Positions 8,696-17,311 of a stretch of 64,000 nt of DNA are shown here, piece by piece; positions within the stretch are counted from its first letter, which is position 1; every line of letters begins with the position of its first letter. Both the position numbers and the translations under genes were made by a program. Location: contig DCCG01000005.1 in the NCBI GenBank assembly GCA_002314145.1, positions 1-64,000 on the forward strand, in the 5' to 3' direction. The notes beneath the pieces are model-generated. The model was not told the origin of the DNA. It saw only the letters and a list, made by a program, of their open reading frames with translations, and made no database searches. The DNA comes from Thalassolituus sp. UBA1087 (GTDB lineage Bacteria; Pseudomonadota; Gammaproteobacteria; Pseudomonadales; Oceanobacteraceae).

Positions 8696-9673
8696 TTATT
8701 CAAATTTCAGTTCCATGCTCTGCGCCAGCGCCCCCGGATTCACCGGGTTGCCTTCGGCATCGGTGACGCCCTGCAACCATTCACTGACCTGATCCGGATT
8801 GTTAAACATCCAGTCACGGGCAGCACGGTCCGGCGGTACAAACCCATTCATCACCTGATCCATAATGGCTCCTTCCATCTGCAGTGTGAACATCAGGTTG
8901 TTAAGCAGCTTGCTGACGTTCGGACAATCCGCTGCCAGTCCGGCACGGGTGTTGGTGTATACCGTAGAAGCACCATAATCCGGACCAAAGTAATCGTCGC
9001 CACCGGCCAGATAACGGATGCTGTAGGTTTCGTTCATCGGATGCGGTTTCCAGGCCAGGAACACAATCCATTCACCGCGGCGGATTTTACCTTTCACCTG
9101 CGCCAGCATCAGACGTTCGGAGGTTTCCAGAATTTCAAAATCCTGCAGGCCGAAGGCGTTGTTTTCGATCATCTGAATGATCAGCATATTACCGTCGTTG
9201 CCTTTTTCGATGCCGTAAATACGGCCGCCGAATTTGTCTTTATGTTCGGCGATATCGGCAAAACTGCGCACCCCGGCCTCGTACACATAATCCGGTACGG
9301 CCAGCGTATAGAGCGCGCTTTCGAGGTTTTTGGTGACGGTTTTCACCTGACCTTTTTCTTCATAAGGCTGAACGATATCCGTCATGGTCGGCATCCAGTT
9401 GCCCAGAAAAACGTCCAGCGAGCTGTCGGCCAGACCCGCGTACACGTCCGGCACAGAACGGTCTGACACTTCGGTGTTGTAACCCAGACGGTCCAGTAAC
9501 ACCTGAGCGATGGCGGTGGTCACCTGCACGTCGGTCCAGTCCACCACACCAAAACGGACGGTTTTACATTGCTGACTCTCAGCCGCAGACGCGGGCACAG
9601 ACAGCGCGGATGCGATCAGCATCAGGCCAACAGATATCACGCCGCATAACCGGCGACAGACAGAAAAAGTCAC
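8696..9673 (-). CDS. choline/betaine-type ABC transporter periplasmic binding protein (ChoX-like)
   Basis: 325 residues with a signal peptide (cleavage near ASA-AES at ~30). The mature protein is of the OpuAC/ChoX type: DVFLGNWMP near residue 90, and FLAWKPHPMN plus GGDDYFGPDYG in the second lobe, where this family cages the quaternary amine with aromatic residues. In Pseudomonas several such orphan proteins (CbcX, CaiX, BetX) share one permease/ATPase, CbcWV. No permease or ATPase is adjacent here either. Downstream of a small gene (9720-9962) and a BetI-like operator, it appears to be the uptake arm of the betaine catabolic island. Choline, betaine or carnitine specificity is unresolved. 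Confidence 0.9.
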   Translation of the reverse strand: MTFSVCRRLCGVISVGLMLIASALSVPASAAESQQCKTVRFGVVDWTDVQVTTAIAQVLLDRLGYNTEVSDRSVPDVYAGLADSSLDVFLGNWMPTMTDIVQPYEEKGQVKTVTKNLESALYTLAVPDYVYEAGVRSFADIAEHKDKFGGRIYGIEKGNDGNMLIIQMIENNAFGLQDFEILETSERLMLAQVKGKIRRGEWIVFLAWKPHPMNETYSIRYLAGGDDYFGPDYGASTVYTNTRAGLAADCPNVSKLLNNLMFTLQMEGAIMDQVMNGFVPPDRAARDWMFNNPDQVSEWLQGVTDAEGNPVNPGALAQSMELKFE

Positions 9674-9719
9674 AATATTTTCCTCACAGAGACTTCACAA
9701 CACAGGGCTGTGAACGGTT

Positions 9720-9962
9720 TCAGACAGATTCGAGAGCCCGGTGTGCCGCACTGAGCTGAGCAAACACCGGTGGCAGCATCAGTGATTCCCGGTCCAACAG
9801 CTCTTCCAGCAACTGCTTAAGCGCTGCGCGGTCGTTTGCGGAAGCCGTATCTGCCCAGCGGATCACCGCCTCAGACAGGTCTTCCTGCGGAGAGACGGCC
9901 AGCCCCAGCGGGGCCAGTGCCTGATACACGTCGTCGGCATCAATAATGTCGGCATACATCAT
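9720..9962 (-). CDS. small hypothetical protein in the ChoX-like transcription unit
   Basis: 80 residues beginning MMYADII; the second Met is an alternative start. It is acidic, soluble and predicted helical, with no signal peptide and no motif I recognise. It lies 46 bases upstream of the ChoX-like gene on the same strand and directly downstream of the BetI-like palindrome at 10001-10016. It is therefore likely co-transcribed and choline/betaine-controlled. Its amino-acid composition looks like a genuine protein, but the function is unknown. Confidence 0.65.
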   Translation of the reverse strand: MMYADIIDADDVYQALAPLGLAVSPQEDLSEAVIRWADTASANDRAALKQLLEELLDRESLMLPPVFAQLSAAHRALESV

Positions 9963-10000
9963 GGCTGATCACTCCCGGGACCATGGTCCGGTTTTTTATT

Positions 10001-10016
10001 AATTGAACGTTCAATT
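10001..10016. promoter_or_regulatory. BetI-like operator
   Basis: The 16-base sequence AATTGAACGTTCAATT is its own reverse complement. It closely matches the core of BetI sites known from E. coli bet promoters, where the TetR-family repressor BetI senses choline. It sits about 39 bases before the start of the minus-strand gene at 9962, a position suited to repression. No betI gene is in the window, so the regulator must be encoded elsewhere. Confidence 0.75.
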
Positions 10017-10080
10017 TAGTCATATTTTAACAGCGGGCGCTGTCTGTATGCGACACCGGAATTGCTCAAAATCCGTACAA

Positions 10081-10089
10081 TTTACGACA
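10081..10089 (-). promoter_or_regulatory. candidate GbdR half-site upstream of the ChoX-like unit
   Basis: TGTCGTAAA in the orientation of the downstream minus-strand genes, identical to motifs in the gbcB and glyA promoters. A degenerate second copy (TGAGCAATT) begins exactly 21 bases further on. Assignment to GbdR is an inference from recurrence. Confidence 0.35.
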
Positions 10090-10276
10090 ATTGTCAGAAC
10101 TGAGAAGTGAGTTACGAATACCCACAAGGAATGGAAGGCCAAATACACAAGCCCCCGGTTATATAGCGTGCCAGTCATATCAGGACTGAAAGCCGTCCTG
10201 ACAGAATGGTTAATGCCGCAACAAAACGGGAAAACGCGCGACCAGACAGAAAGACGAATGCGTAAAAAGGAAACGC

Positions 10277-10307
10277 AAAAAGGTGCTGCCTCAGCGCACC
10301 ACCTTTT
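10277..10307 (-). terminator. terminator of the etf-dgc operon
   Basis: On the minus strand AAAAGGTG pairs with CACCTTTT, followed by a run of T. An alternative inner pairing GGTGC/GCACC is possible. The hairpin overlaps the etfB stop codon. Confidence 0.6.
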
Positions 10308-11073
10308 CCTCTTTCAGCAGACGGTAAACCGCTTCGGCTTTCTCAGTGATGGATTCATTCACCATCACCTGGCCGCCTTTCGACGGTGCCGCAGCAGTCG
10401 CCGCTTTAAAGCGCTCAGCAGCACTCTTGCCTTTGGCTTTCGCTTTGCCGATACGCTTCATACGTTTGGCAGCTTCACGCACTTCCCACGCTGAGGTTTC
10501 CTCATCGTTGGCAGCATTGCCGGCCGCAGTTTCAATCTGACCACGTTTGGCAGCACCAAACGCCGACTGACAACCGGCCGGCGCGGCGACATCCACGCTG
10601 GCAATAAAGCGTCCCGCTACATGCAGCTGACGGCGCTGACCCCGGGCCAGTGCCTGAGTCACCAGATAACCGCCCTGAGCAGCTTCTTCCACGGCAACAA
10701 TACCGCTGACCAGTGGTACGCCCAGCTGAGCAGCTAAGGCATACGGCAGCATGCCGGAGGCTTCGCCCTGTTCAGTACGCATGCCCATCAGGATGATGTC
10801 GGCGTTTTCTTTCTGCAGATAGTCCACCAGCGACGGCAGCACATCCGCCGTGGCCGCTTGTTCAATCACGGTCATGGACGCCAGGCCCATGCCCAGATAA
10901 CTGCGCAACGCCGGATTAGCGGCATCACCCACATGCACCATATCGAGTTCTTTACCTGCCAGTGCCAGACCCATCTGCACGGCGCAGGCATCCACCTGCG
11001 AGCGACGGTCACGGCCGGAGGCCGGATGACGGCCCACGGAAACCAGACAGGCAACATTCAGTTTATGCGACAT
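10291..11073 (-). CDS. etfB: electron transfer flavoprotein beta subunit of the dimethylglycine demethylase system
   Basis: 260 residues from the ATG at 11073, which has AGGAG at good spacing; the frame opens earlier but that part overlaps etfA. The product has the ETF-beta fold: an N-terminal region in which NPALRSYLGMGLA corresponds to the nucleotide-handling segment, and MRTEQGEASGMLPYALAAQLG near residues 115-135. The C-terminal ~60 residues are Lys/Ala-rich and longer than in housekeeping EtfB. Its start overlaps the end of etfA by 11 bases. In Pseudomonas the orthologous pair (PA5400/PA5401) follows dgcAB and is thought to accept electrons from dimethylglycine oxidation. Confidence 0.9.
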   Translation of the reverse strand: MSHKLNVACLVSVGRHPASGRDRRSQVDACAVQMGLALAGKELDMVHVGDAANPALRSYLGMGLASMTVIEQAATADVLPSLVDYLQKENADIILMGMRTEQGEASGMLPYALAAQLGVPLVSGIVAVEEAAQGGYLVTQALARGQRRQLHVAGRFIASVDVAAPAGCQSAFGAAKRGQIETAAGNAANDEETSAWEVREAAKRMKRIGKAKAKGKSAAERFKAATAAAPSKGGQVMVNESITEKAEAVYRLLKEEKVVR

Positions 11074-12325
11074 CCTGATCTCCTTTCTGTGCTGCGCGCT
11101 CACGTTCAGCCACGTCCAGTAACGCCGCCAGGAATTCCTGGGTATCGGCAATCACGGTGAGGTCTGCGCGTTTGACCATGTCACAACCCGGGTCGGTATT
11201 TACCGCCACCACTTTGTTTACCTGACCAATCCCCTGCAGATGCTGCACCGCCCCGGAAATACCCAGCGCCACATACACCTGGGCAGTAACCCAGCTGCCG
11301 GTGGCACCGACCTGACGGAAGCGCGGCAGGAAGCCATCATCCACCGCCACCCGGCTGCCGCCTTCGGTGGCACCCAGGACTCGGGCTGCTTCGTGGTACT
11401 GATCCCAGTCGTGAATACCGTTACCGGCGGACAGAATAAATTCCGCTTCGGTCAGCGCGATGCTGTTCGGATCGACGTCCAGACGACCCATATCAGTGAT
11501 CGCTGCGGATACCGGCAGCAAGGTCGGCGGATCAATCTGAATCGCTTCGTGCCGGGTTTCATCCACCGGTGCCGCACATTCTTCCATCAACAGCAGAATG
11601 CGTGGCGTTGGTCGTTCGATATCGGTGAGCTGGCTGCCACCACGGCAGACACAGGTTTCACCATTCACCTGCCAGGCCTGAGCTGCCGGACGTTCGCCCA
11701 GCGCAGCGGCCAGACGACGGCCAGTTTCATTGGTGCCCGGCGCCGGATCAGCAAACAGCCAGAACGCCGGGTCGAGCCATTTATCCAGGGCCTGCAGGGC
11801 AGCAACCTGTTGTTCCGGCTGATAGCCCTGCCATTCGTCACCATCAAAATGAATCACACGGTCAGCACCGGCCAGGCCGAGATCGGTTTCTTTGCATTCA
11901 CCGAAAATCACGGCAACCACCGCGGCTTCCTGCGCACCACTTTCACTGGTGAAATCCTGCGCCAGTGCGTGGGCCTGACCGAGCACGTCTTTGTCGTGGC
12001 TGGTCAGACGACCACCGGCCAGCGTCATAACGGCCAGCAGGTAGGTCTGCGGATTGTCGATGCGGATCAGTGGCAATTCTTCCACCGCATCGGCGGCTTT
12101 ACGTGAACCACCCTGAGCGCCGGCGCCATTGAGGTTCAGACGGTCGATACGTTTAATGCCGTTAGGGCCGATAAAACCAACCTGATGCGGATTTTTGCGC
12201 AGCAGACCGGATGGGCCTGTGTACACCGCCGGGCTGGACTGCGCGGCAACCGATTCATGCAGCGGATGCAGACGGTTACGCAGAATCCATTCGCGGCGCG
12301 GGTCGCGACGTTCGATATCAGACAT
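11063..12325 (-). CDS. etfA: electron transfer flavoprotein alpha subunit of the dimethylglycine demethylase system
   Basis: 420 residues. The C-terminal FAD-binding domain is clear: VGATGSWVTAQVYVALGISG, then AVNTDPGCDMVKRADL, equivalent to the family's GxTGxxVxPxLYxAxGISGAxQH and INxDxxAPIFxxADYGxVAD blocks. An N-terminal extension of ~90 residues, with RRDPRREWILRNRLHPLH, is longer than housekeeping EtfA and typical of the betaine-cluster paralogue. The start codon overlaps the dgcB stop by one base (TGATG), implying translational coupling. Together with EtfB it should pass electrons toward the quinone pool via the DgcB iron-sulfur protein. Confidence 0.92.
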   Translation of the reverse strand: MSDIERRDPRREWILRNRLHPLHESVAAQSSPAVYTGPSGLLRKNPHQVGFIGPNGIKRIDRLNLNGAGAQGGSRKAADAVEELPLIRIDNPQTYLLAVMTLAGGRLTSHDKDVLGQAHALAQDFTSESGAQEAAVVAVIFGECKETDLGLAGADRVIHFDGDEWQGYQPEQQVAALQALDKWLDPAFWLFADPAPGTNETGRRLAAALGERPAAQAWQVNGETCVCRGGSQLTDIERPTPRILLLMEECAAPVDETRHEAIQIDPPTLLPVSAAITDMGRLDVDPNSIALTEAEFILSAGNGIHDWDQYHEAARVLGATEGGSRVAVDDGFLPRFRQVGATGSWVTAQVYVALGISGAVQHLQGIGQVNKVVAVNTDPGCDMVKRADLTVIADTQEFLAALLDVAERERAAQKGDQDVA

Positions 12326-14232
12326 CAGCTCTCCTCCCCGACCAGATGGGTCACAACGATTTCAGCCAGATCCATGACCTGCGGCAGCGGTTCTCCCTCA
12401 CCTCCTACGACGCCTTCCAGCATGGCGGTACATTGCTGGCAGCCCACCGCGACCAGCTCAGCACCGGTGGCAGACGCATCTTCCATACGCATATCGGCGA
12501 TACGTTTTTCACCCGGAATATCCGTAATCGGCGCACCACCACCGCCGCCGCAGCAGCGTGAACGGAAACCAGAGCGTTCCATTTCGGCGATGTCGATACC
12601 CAGTGCTTTCAGCAGTGCACGCGGTGAATCGTATTCACCGTTGTAGCGGCCGAGGTAGCAGGGATCGTGATAGGTCACAGCTCCGCCTTTGTATGCACTG
12701 ACGTTCAGCGCGCCTGTGGTCAGCAGCTCGTTAATAAAGGTGCTGTGGTGCAATACCTCAAAGTCACCGCCCAGCTCGCCATATTCATTGTTTAAACAAT
12801 GGAAGGCGTGCGGATCGGTAGTGACGATGCGCTTAAAGCCATATTTTTTCATGGTGGCGATATTGTGTTTCGCCAGCGACTGGAAGGTGGCGTCATCGCC
12901 TAAACGGCGGGCGACGTCACCCACGTCACGTTCTTCGTTACCCAGTACAGCGAAATCCACCCCGGCCTGCTTCATGATTTTGACGAAGGCGCGCAGGATA
13001 CGCTGGCTGCGCATATCGAATGCACCGTCACCCACCCAGAACAGCACATCTGCTGCTTTCACATCGGACATCAGATTCAGATTCTGATCCGCGGCCCAGT
13101 GCATACGGCTGCCCGGATCGTTACCGCCGGGGTTATCCGTGGCGATCAGGTTTTCCAGGGTTTCTGCGCCTTTGTTTGGCGTGTTGCCTTTTTCCATGGT
13201 GAGGAAGCGGCGCATATCCACGATGGCGTCCACGTGTTCGATCATCATCGGGCACTCTTCCACGCAGGCGCGGCAGGTGGTGCAGGACCACAGGGTTTCC
13301 GGTGCCACCAGACCTTCAGTAATGGTCTGATCCGGACCACCGGAGGCATTACCGACTTCGATACCCGGATACGGGGAACCGGCGAATTTGGCATCGCTGC
13401 CACCGGCCAGGCCCACCACCATATCCTGAATCAGTTTTTTCGGATTCAGCGGCTGACCGGCAGCAAAGGCCGGGCACATGGCTTCACAACGGCCACACTG
13501 TACACAGGCGTCGAAGCCCAGCAGCTGGTTCCATTTGAAGTCAGATGGTTTGGCCACGCCCAAGCTTTCGTCATCCAGATTGACCGCTTTCAGACCGGTG
13601 GAACGACCACCGCCAAAACGCTCAGGACGACGATGAAACGCCAGATGCAGCGCACCGGCGAAGGCGTGCTTCATAGGACCGCCCCAGCCCATGCCGAACA
13701 GCATTTCGCCCGAACCGAAAATAATGCCGGCCAGTAAAATGATGGCCAGCACACCACTGCCAAAACCGTCCGGCAGAATACCCGCCGCCGGTAAAGTGAC
13801 GATAAAGAAGGTCACAGAGAAGGTGATCAGGCTTTTCGGCAAACGCATCCAGGGGCCTTTGGACAGGCGTGAAGGCGGGTTGATACGGCGGCGGAAAACA
13901 AACAGCGCGCCGATAAACATCAGCGCCGTGGTGAGCATTAATGCCCGCGCCAGCCAGACGTTATCGAGGCCGAAACCGTGTACCAGAATCACCAGCAACA
14001 GTGACGCCACGAAGCCACCGGCGGTGGCCACGTGGGTGTGCGACATGGCTTTATCACGGTCGACCACATGGTGCAGATCGACCAGATATCGGCGCGGCAT
14101 GGCCAGCAGACCGGCGATCAGATCGACCTTCTGCGGACGGCCGGCGCGCCACATGGCAATCCGGCGCAGAGCGCCGGCTGCAAACACTATCAGGAACCCG
14201 GCCAGCAGCCAGGGCAGTATTTGATCCAGCAT
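12325..14232 (-). CDS. dgcB: dimethylglycine demethylase iron-sulfur membrane subunit DgcB
   Basis: 635 residues. About five membrane helices occupy the first ~185 residues (for example ILPWLLAGFLIVFAAG and SLITFSVTFFIVTLP). Two [4Fe-4S] ferredoxin motifs follow, with cysteines at 243/246/249/253 and 317/320/323/327. The C-terminal half holds two CCG-type cysteine-rich domains (for example HDPCYLGRYN and RCCGGGGGA), as in heterodisulfide-reductase-like electron-transfer proteins. In Pseudomonas DgcA and DgcB are both needed for growth on dimethylglycine. The layout suggests that electrons from DgcA/ETF are delivered to quinone at the inner membrane. It lies 20 bases downstream of dgcA. Confidence 0.95.
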   Translation of the reverse strand: MLDQILPWLLAGFLIVFAAGALRRIAMWRAGRPQKVDLIAGLLAMPRRYLVDLHHVVDRDKAMSHTHVATAGGFVASLLLVILVHGFGLDNVWLARALMLTTALMFIGALFVFRRRINPPSRLSKGPWMRLPKSLITFSVTFFIVTLPAAGILPDGFGSGVLAIILLAGIIFGSGEMLFGMGWGGPMKHAFAGALHLAFHRRPERFGGGRSTGLKAVNLDDESLGVAKPSDFKWNQLLGFDACVQCGRCEAMCPAFAAGQPLNPKKLIQDMVVGLAGGSDAKFAGSPYPGIEVGNASGGPDQTITEGLVAPETLWSCTTCRACVEECPMMIEHVDAIVDMRRFLTMEKGNTPNKGAETLENLIATDNPGGNDPGSRMHWAADQNLNLMSDVKAADVLFWVGDGAFDMRSQRILRAFVKIMKQAGVDFAVLGNEERDVGDVARRLGDDATFQSLAKHNIATMKKYGFKRIVTTDPHAFHCLNNEYGELGGDFEVLHHSTFINELLTTGALNVSAYKGGAVTYHDPCYLGRYNGEYDSPRALLKALGIDIAEMERSGFRSRCCGGGGGAPITDIPGEKRIADMRMEDASATGAELVAVGCQQCTAMLEGVVGGEGEPLPQVMDLAEIVVTHLVGEES

Positions 14233-14252
14233 AATTCAGCCCTTACGCCGCG

Positions 14253-16316
14253 TTACAGGTGCATACACAGACGCAGTGCATCATAGATGGCTGCGTGGGT
14301 ATTACGCTGGGAAACACAGTCACCCAGACGCCACAGGATCATGCCGTCACCGCTTTCACTTAATACCGGCTGCGGTTTGATATCGAACAGGGTTTCCACA
14401 TCGATCTGACCCTTGTTGCGCGATTCTTCTTTCAGCTCGTAGTACAGGGCTTCATCCGGACGGATGCCGTTCTCGATCACAATCTGATCGACCACGCGTT
14501 CTTCCTGCTGACCTGTGTATTCGTTTTCCAGCAGCGCCACCAGCTGATCACCTTCTCGGTAGACTTTTTCCAGCATCAGGTCAGAGGTCATGATGACTTC
14601 TTTTTCATACAGGCTGCGGTAGTAAGTCGGGAAGGTGGTACCACCAATGCCCACGCCGGGTTTGATGTCGTCAGTGACCAGCTCAACCAGTGAACCTTTG
14701 GAGGCCAGGTAATCGGCCGCCGACATGCCGGAGAATTCACAGATGGTGTCGTACACCAGTACGTTTTTGCCCGGTTCCACTTTGCCGCTGAGAATATCCC
14801 AGGTAGAAACCACCAGGCCTTCTTCTTCGCCCCATTCCGGGTTCTGACTGAGGAACGGCGTACCACCGGTGGCAAGGATGCAGACGTCGGCATTGAGACC
14901 ACGGATCATGTCGGCATCGGCTGCGGTGTTCAGGCGCACATCCACGCCCAGACGATCCAGTTCCATCGCCAGCCAGCGGGTAATACCAGCCATCTGATCA
15001 CGTTGTGGAGCTTTCGCTGCCAGGGTGATCTGACCGCCCAGCTCCGGCGCTTTCTCAATCAGGGTTACTTTGTGGCCACGCTCAGCCGCAACACGGGCTG
15101 CTTCCATACCACCAGGACCACCACCGATCACCACGACATTACGTACCGGGCCGTCGGTTTTTTCGATGATGTGCGGCAGACCCATGTACTCACGGGAGGT
15201 CGCAGCGTTCTGAATACAGAGCACATCCAGCCCCATGTACTGACGGTCGATACAGTAGTTGGCACCCACGCACTGACGAATCTGATCGGTCTGATCCATT
15301 TTGATTTTGGCGATAAAGTGCGGGTCAGCAATGTGCGCACGGGTCATACCGACAAAATCAACAAAGCCTTCTTCCAGAATACGTTTTGCCTGGTTCGGAT
15401 CTTTGATGTTCTGAGCGTGAATCACCGGTACTTTAACCACGGCTTTAATACCGGATGCCAGGTGCAGGAACGGCTCCGGCGGGTAGCTCATGTTAGGAAT
15501 GACGTTGGCCAGCGTGTTGTGCGTATCGCAACCGGAACCCACCACGCCGAAGTAATCCACCATGCCGGTGGCATCATAGTAGGCGGCGATTTTCTTCATT
15601 TCTTCGTGATCCAGACCGTCCGGATGGAATTCGTCGCCGGTAATACGCATACCCACAACAAAATCAGGACCAACGGCTTCACGTACCGCTTTCAGGACTT
15701 CCATACCGAACTTCATACGGCCTTCGAAAGAACCACCCCATTCGTCAGTCCGCTTGTTCACCCGTGGTGACCAGAACTGGTCGATCATGTGCTGGTGCAC
15801 AGCAGACAGTTCAACACCGTCCAGACCACCTTCTTTGGCACGCACTGCCGCTTTGGCGAAGTCAGCGATGACGCGCCAGATTTCTTCCACTTCGATGGTT
15901 TTGCAGGTTGCGCGGTGAACCGGCTCACGGATACCGGATGGTGACATCAGGTTCGGCCAGTTCTCACCGTCCCAGCGCGAACGACGACCCATGTGGGTAA
16001 TCTGAATCATGATTTTGCCGCCGTGTTTGTGTACGGCGTCAGCCAGATTCTGGAAGTGCGGAATAATGCGGTCGGTAGACAGGTTGACCGAACTCCACCA
16101 GCTCTGCGGACTGTCGATGGCAACAACAGAAGAACCACCACAGATACACAGGCCACAGCCACCTTTGGCTTTTTCTTCGTAGTACTTCACATAACGGTCG
16201 GTGGTCATACCGCCGTCTGTCGCATATACCTCAGCATGGGCTGTACTGACGATACGGTTACGGATGGTCAGTTTATTGATATTGAGCGGCTGAAATAAAA
16301 CATCGTACTGAGACAT
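14253..16316 (-). CDS. dgcA: dimethylglycine demethylase flavoprotein subunit DgcA
   Basis: 687 residues with the two-part build of trimethylamine-dehydrogenase-like enzymes. The N-terminal TIM-barrel old-yellow-enzyme domain (~1-370) includes HMGRRSRWDG and WGGSFEGRMKF. A cysteine cluster (CVGANYC ... C) should bind [4Fe-4S]. The C-terminal FAD/NAD-type domain begins at VVIGGGPGGMEAARVAAERG (~395). The enzyme oxidatively demethylates dimethylglycine to sarcosine in the cytoplasm. The order DUF5943-dgcA-dgcB-etfA-etfB is the same as in Pseudomonas aeruginosa (PA5397-PA5401). Confidence 0.96.
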   Translation of the reverse strand: MSQYDVLFQPLNINKLTIRNRIVSTAHAEVYATDGGMTTDRYVKYYEEKAKGGCGLCICGGSSVVAIDSPQSWWSSVNLSTDRIIPHFQNLADAVHKHGGKIMIQITHMGRRSRWDGENWPNLMSPSGIREPVHRATCKTIEVEEIWRVIADFAKAAVRAKEGGLDGVELSAVHQHMIDQFWSPRVNKRTDEWGGSFEGRMKFGMEVLKAVREAVGPDFVVGMRITGDEFHPDGLDHEEMKKIAAYYDATGMVDYFGVVGSGCDTHNTLANVIPNMSYPPEPFLHLASGIKAVVKVPVIHAQNIKDPNQAKRILEEGFVDFVGMTRAHIADPHFIAKIKMDQTDQIRQCVGANYCIDRQYMGLDVLCIQNAATSREYMGLPHIIEKTDGPVRNVVVIGGGPGGMEAARVAAERGHKVTLIEKAPELGGQITLAAKAPQRDQMAGITRWLAMELDRLGVDVRLNTAADADMIRGLNADVCILATGGTPFLSQNPEWGEEEGLVVSTWDILSGKVEPGKNVLVYDTICEFSGMSAADYLASKGSLVELVTDDIKPGVGIGGTTFPTYYRSLYEKEVIMTSDLMLEKVYREGDQLVALLENEYTGQQEERVVDQIVIENGIRPDEALYYELKEESRNKGQIDVETLFDIKPQPVLSESGDGMILWRLGDCVSQRNTHAAIYDALRLCMHL

Positions 16317-16424
16317 GGTTCGTTTCTCTCATCTGGCACCGGCACTCACGATTAAAGACCGGATTTAAATTCTTTTATCTCCGCTGCATTCACACACGGA
16401 GCTTCACGGATGCAGTAACTGAAA

Positions 16425-17003
16425 TCAGAAGCCTGGCTGCAGTGATTCCCACAGAGCCGCATCGTCTTCTGTTATGACCGGCCGGGTTTCGAAATACCCC
16501 ACCTCAAAGCCTTCCTGTGCGCCACACTGGGTCTGCTCGGACAGCGTGCGGACATCCAGCCCCTGAGCTTTGGCGATCTGATCAATGGCGCCGGAGAACC
16601 AGCCGGTGAACATGTAATCCACCATGCGGTTGACCTTGCCGTACTGATACACAAAGGCGGAGTTTTCCAGGCGCACTTTGCAGGTACCGGCGGCAATATC
16701 CAGCTCTTCAGTAAAAAACAGACCCCAGCCGCGCTGCGACAGACGCTTCATGTAATGATCAAAAACGGCATCGCCGCTCAGGCCGTGACATTCGGCTTCT
16801 TTTTCACACCAGTAGTAAGCCGATTTGTAGCCCGCGCGATACAGAACCTGCGCGTATTTATCCGCCCCCAGTTCGGCTTCGATGGCCATATGGTTATTAA
16901 CGAAAAAATGACGCGGCACATACAGCATGGGCAGTGCGTCTGTGGTCCAGACACCGGTTTCGTCGTCGACCTGAATGGGCATTTCCGGAGAGTGATAAGA
17001 CAT
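16425..17003 (-). CDS. DUF5943 family protein of the betaine catabolic cluster
   Basis: 192 residues from the ATG at 17003 (MSYHSPEMPIQV); the frame is open further upstream, but that part does not look like this family. The N-terminal block VDDETGVWTTDALPMLYVPR and the following YKSAYYWCEKEAECHG are strongly conserved in proteins encoded beside dgcA in Pseudomonas (PA5397). The C-terminal half resembles a V4R/4-vinyl-reductase-like small-molecule domain, with a conserved Cys near GAQEG. No catalytic role is established; the strict linkage to dgcAB suggests an accessory role in dimethylglycine demethylation. It is the first gene of the dgc unit, 108 bases before dgcA. Confidence 0.9.
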   Translation of the reverse strand: MSYHSPEMPIQVDDETGVWTTDALPMLYVPRHFFVNNHMAIEAELGADKYAQVLYRAGYKSAYYWCEKEAECHGLSGDAVFDHYMKRLSQRGWGLFFTEELDIAAGTCKVRLENSAFVYQYGKVNRMVDYMFTGWFSGAIDQIAKAQGLDVRTLSEQTQCGAQEGFEVGYFETRPVITEDDAALWESLQPGF

Positions 17004-17239
17004 GGCTTTTTTACCTGTTAACCTTTTAACTGCTGACAGTCTAGGGATTCGAAACAAAGCAAACGTAACCGGAAGCGACACGGATAAGACTGAAAGCGCA
17101 GAAGTGGGATTCAGCAGGAGAATCGTCTGTTTTTCTGCCTCGTTTTAACGGGATAACCCGCACTCAGCACCGGCAAAACAGCGGAGAAAAGCGTCGTCTA
17201 TGTCGCTGACGTAAAGGGGTCAGCCAGCGGACGCAGAAA

Positions 17240-17262
17240 TAAAAAGGCCACCCGGAGGTGGC
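17240..17262 (-). terminator. terminator of the dipeptidase gene
   Basis: GCCACC/GGTGGC stem with a four-base TCCG loop, then CTTTTTATTTC on the minus strand. It separates the dipeptidase gene from the DUF5943-dgc operon. Confidence 0.8.
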
Positions 17263-17311
17263 AAGAACCATGTTTCAGAGGGTACTTCCTTGAATGGAAA
17301 CACGCCGGGGG

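Larger units (their letters stand above)
9963..10290. other. control region of the ChoX-like unit and end of the etf-dgc operon
   Basis: 328 bases with no gene. It holds the palindrome GGACCATGGTCC (9978-9989), the BetI-like operator (10001-10016), a TTTACGACA motif (10081-10089) shared with the gbc and glyA promoters, and the terminator of etfB at the right end. Confidence 0.6.

Noticed and set aside
8621..9466. 281-codon plus-strand frame opposite the ChoX-like gene
   Set aside because: Starts inside the terminator of ilvE and mirrors the binding-protein gene; no independent support.
11240..12106. 288-codon plus-strand frame opposite etfA
   Set aside because: Antisense shadow of a high-GC coding region; no ribosome site and composition unlike a protein, while etfA on the other strand is unmistakable.
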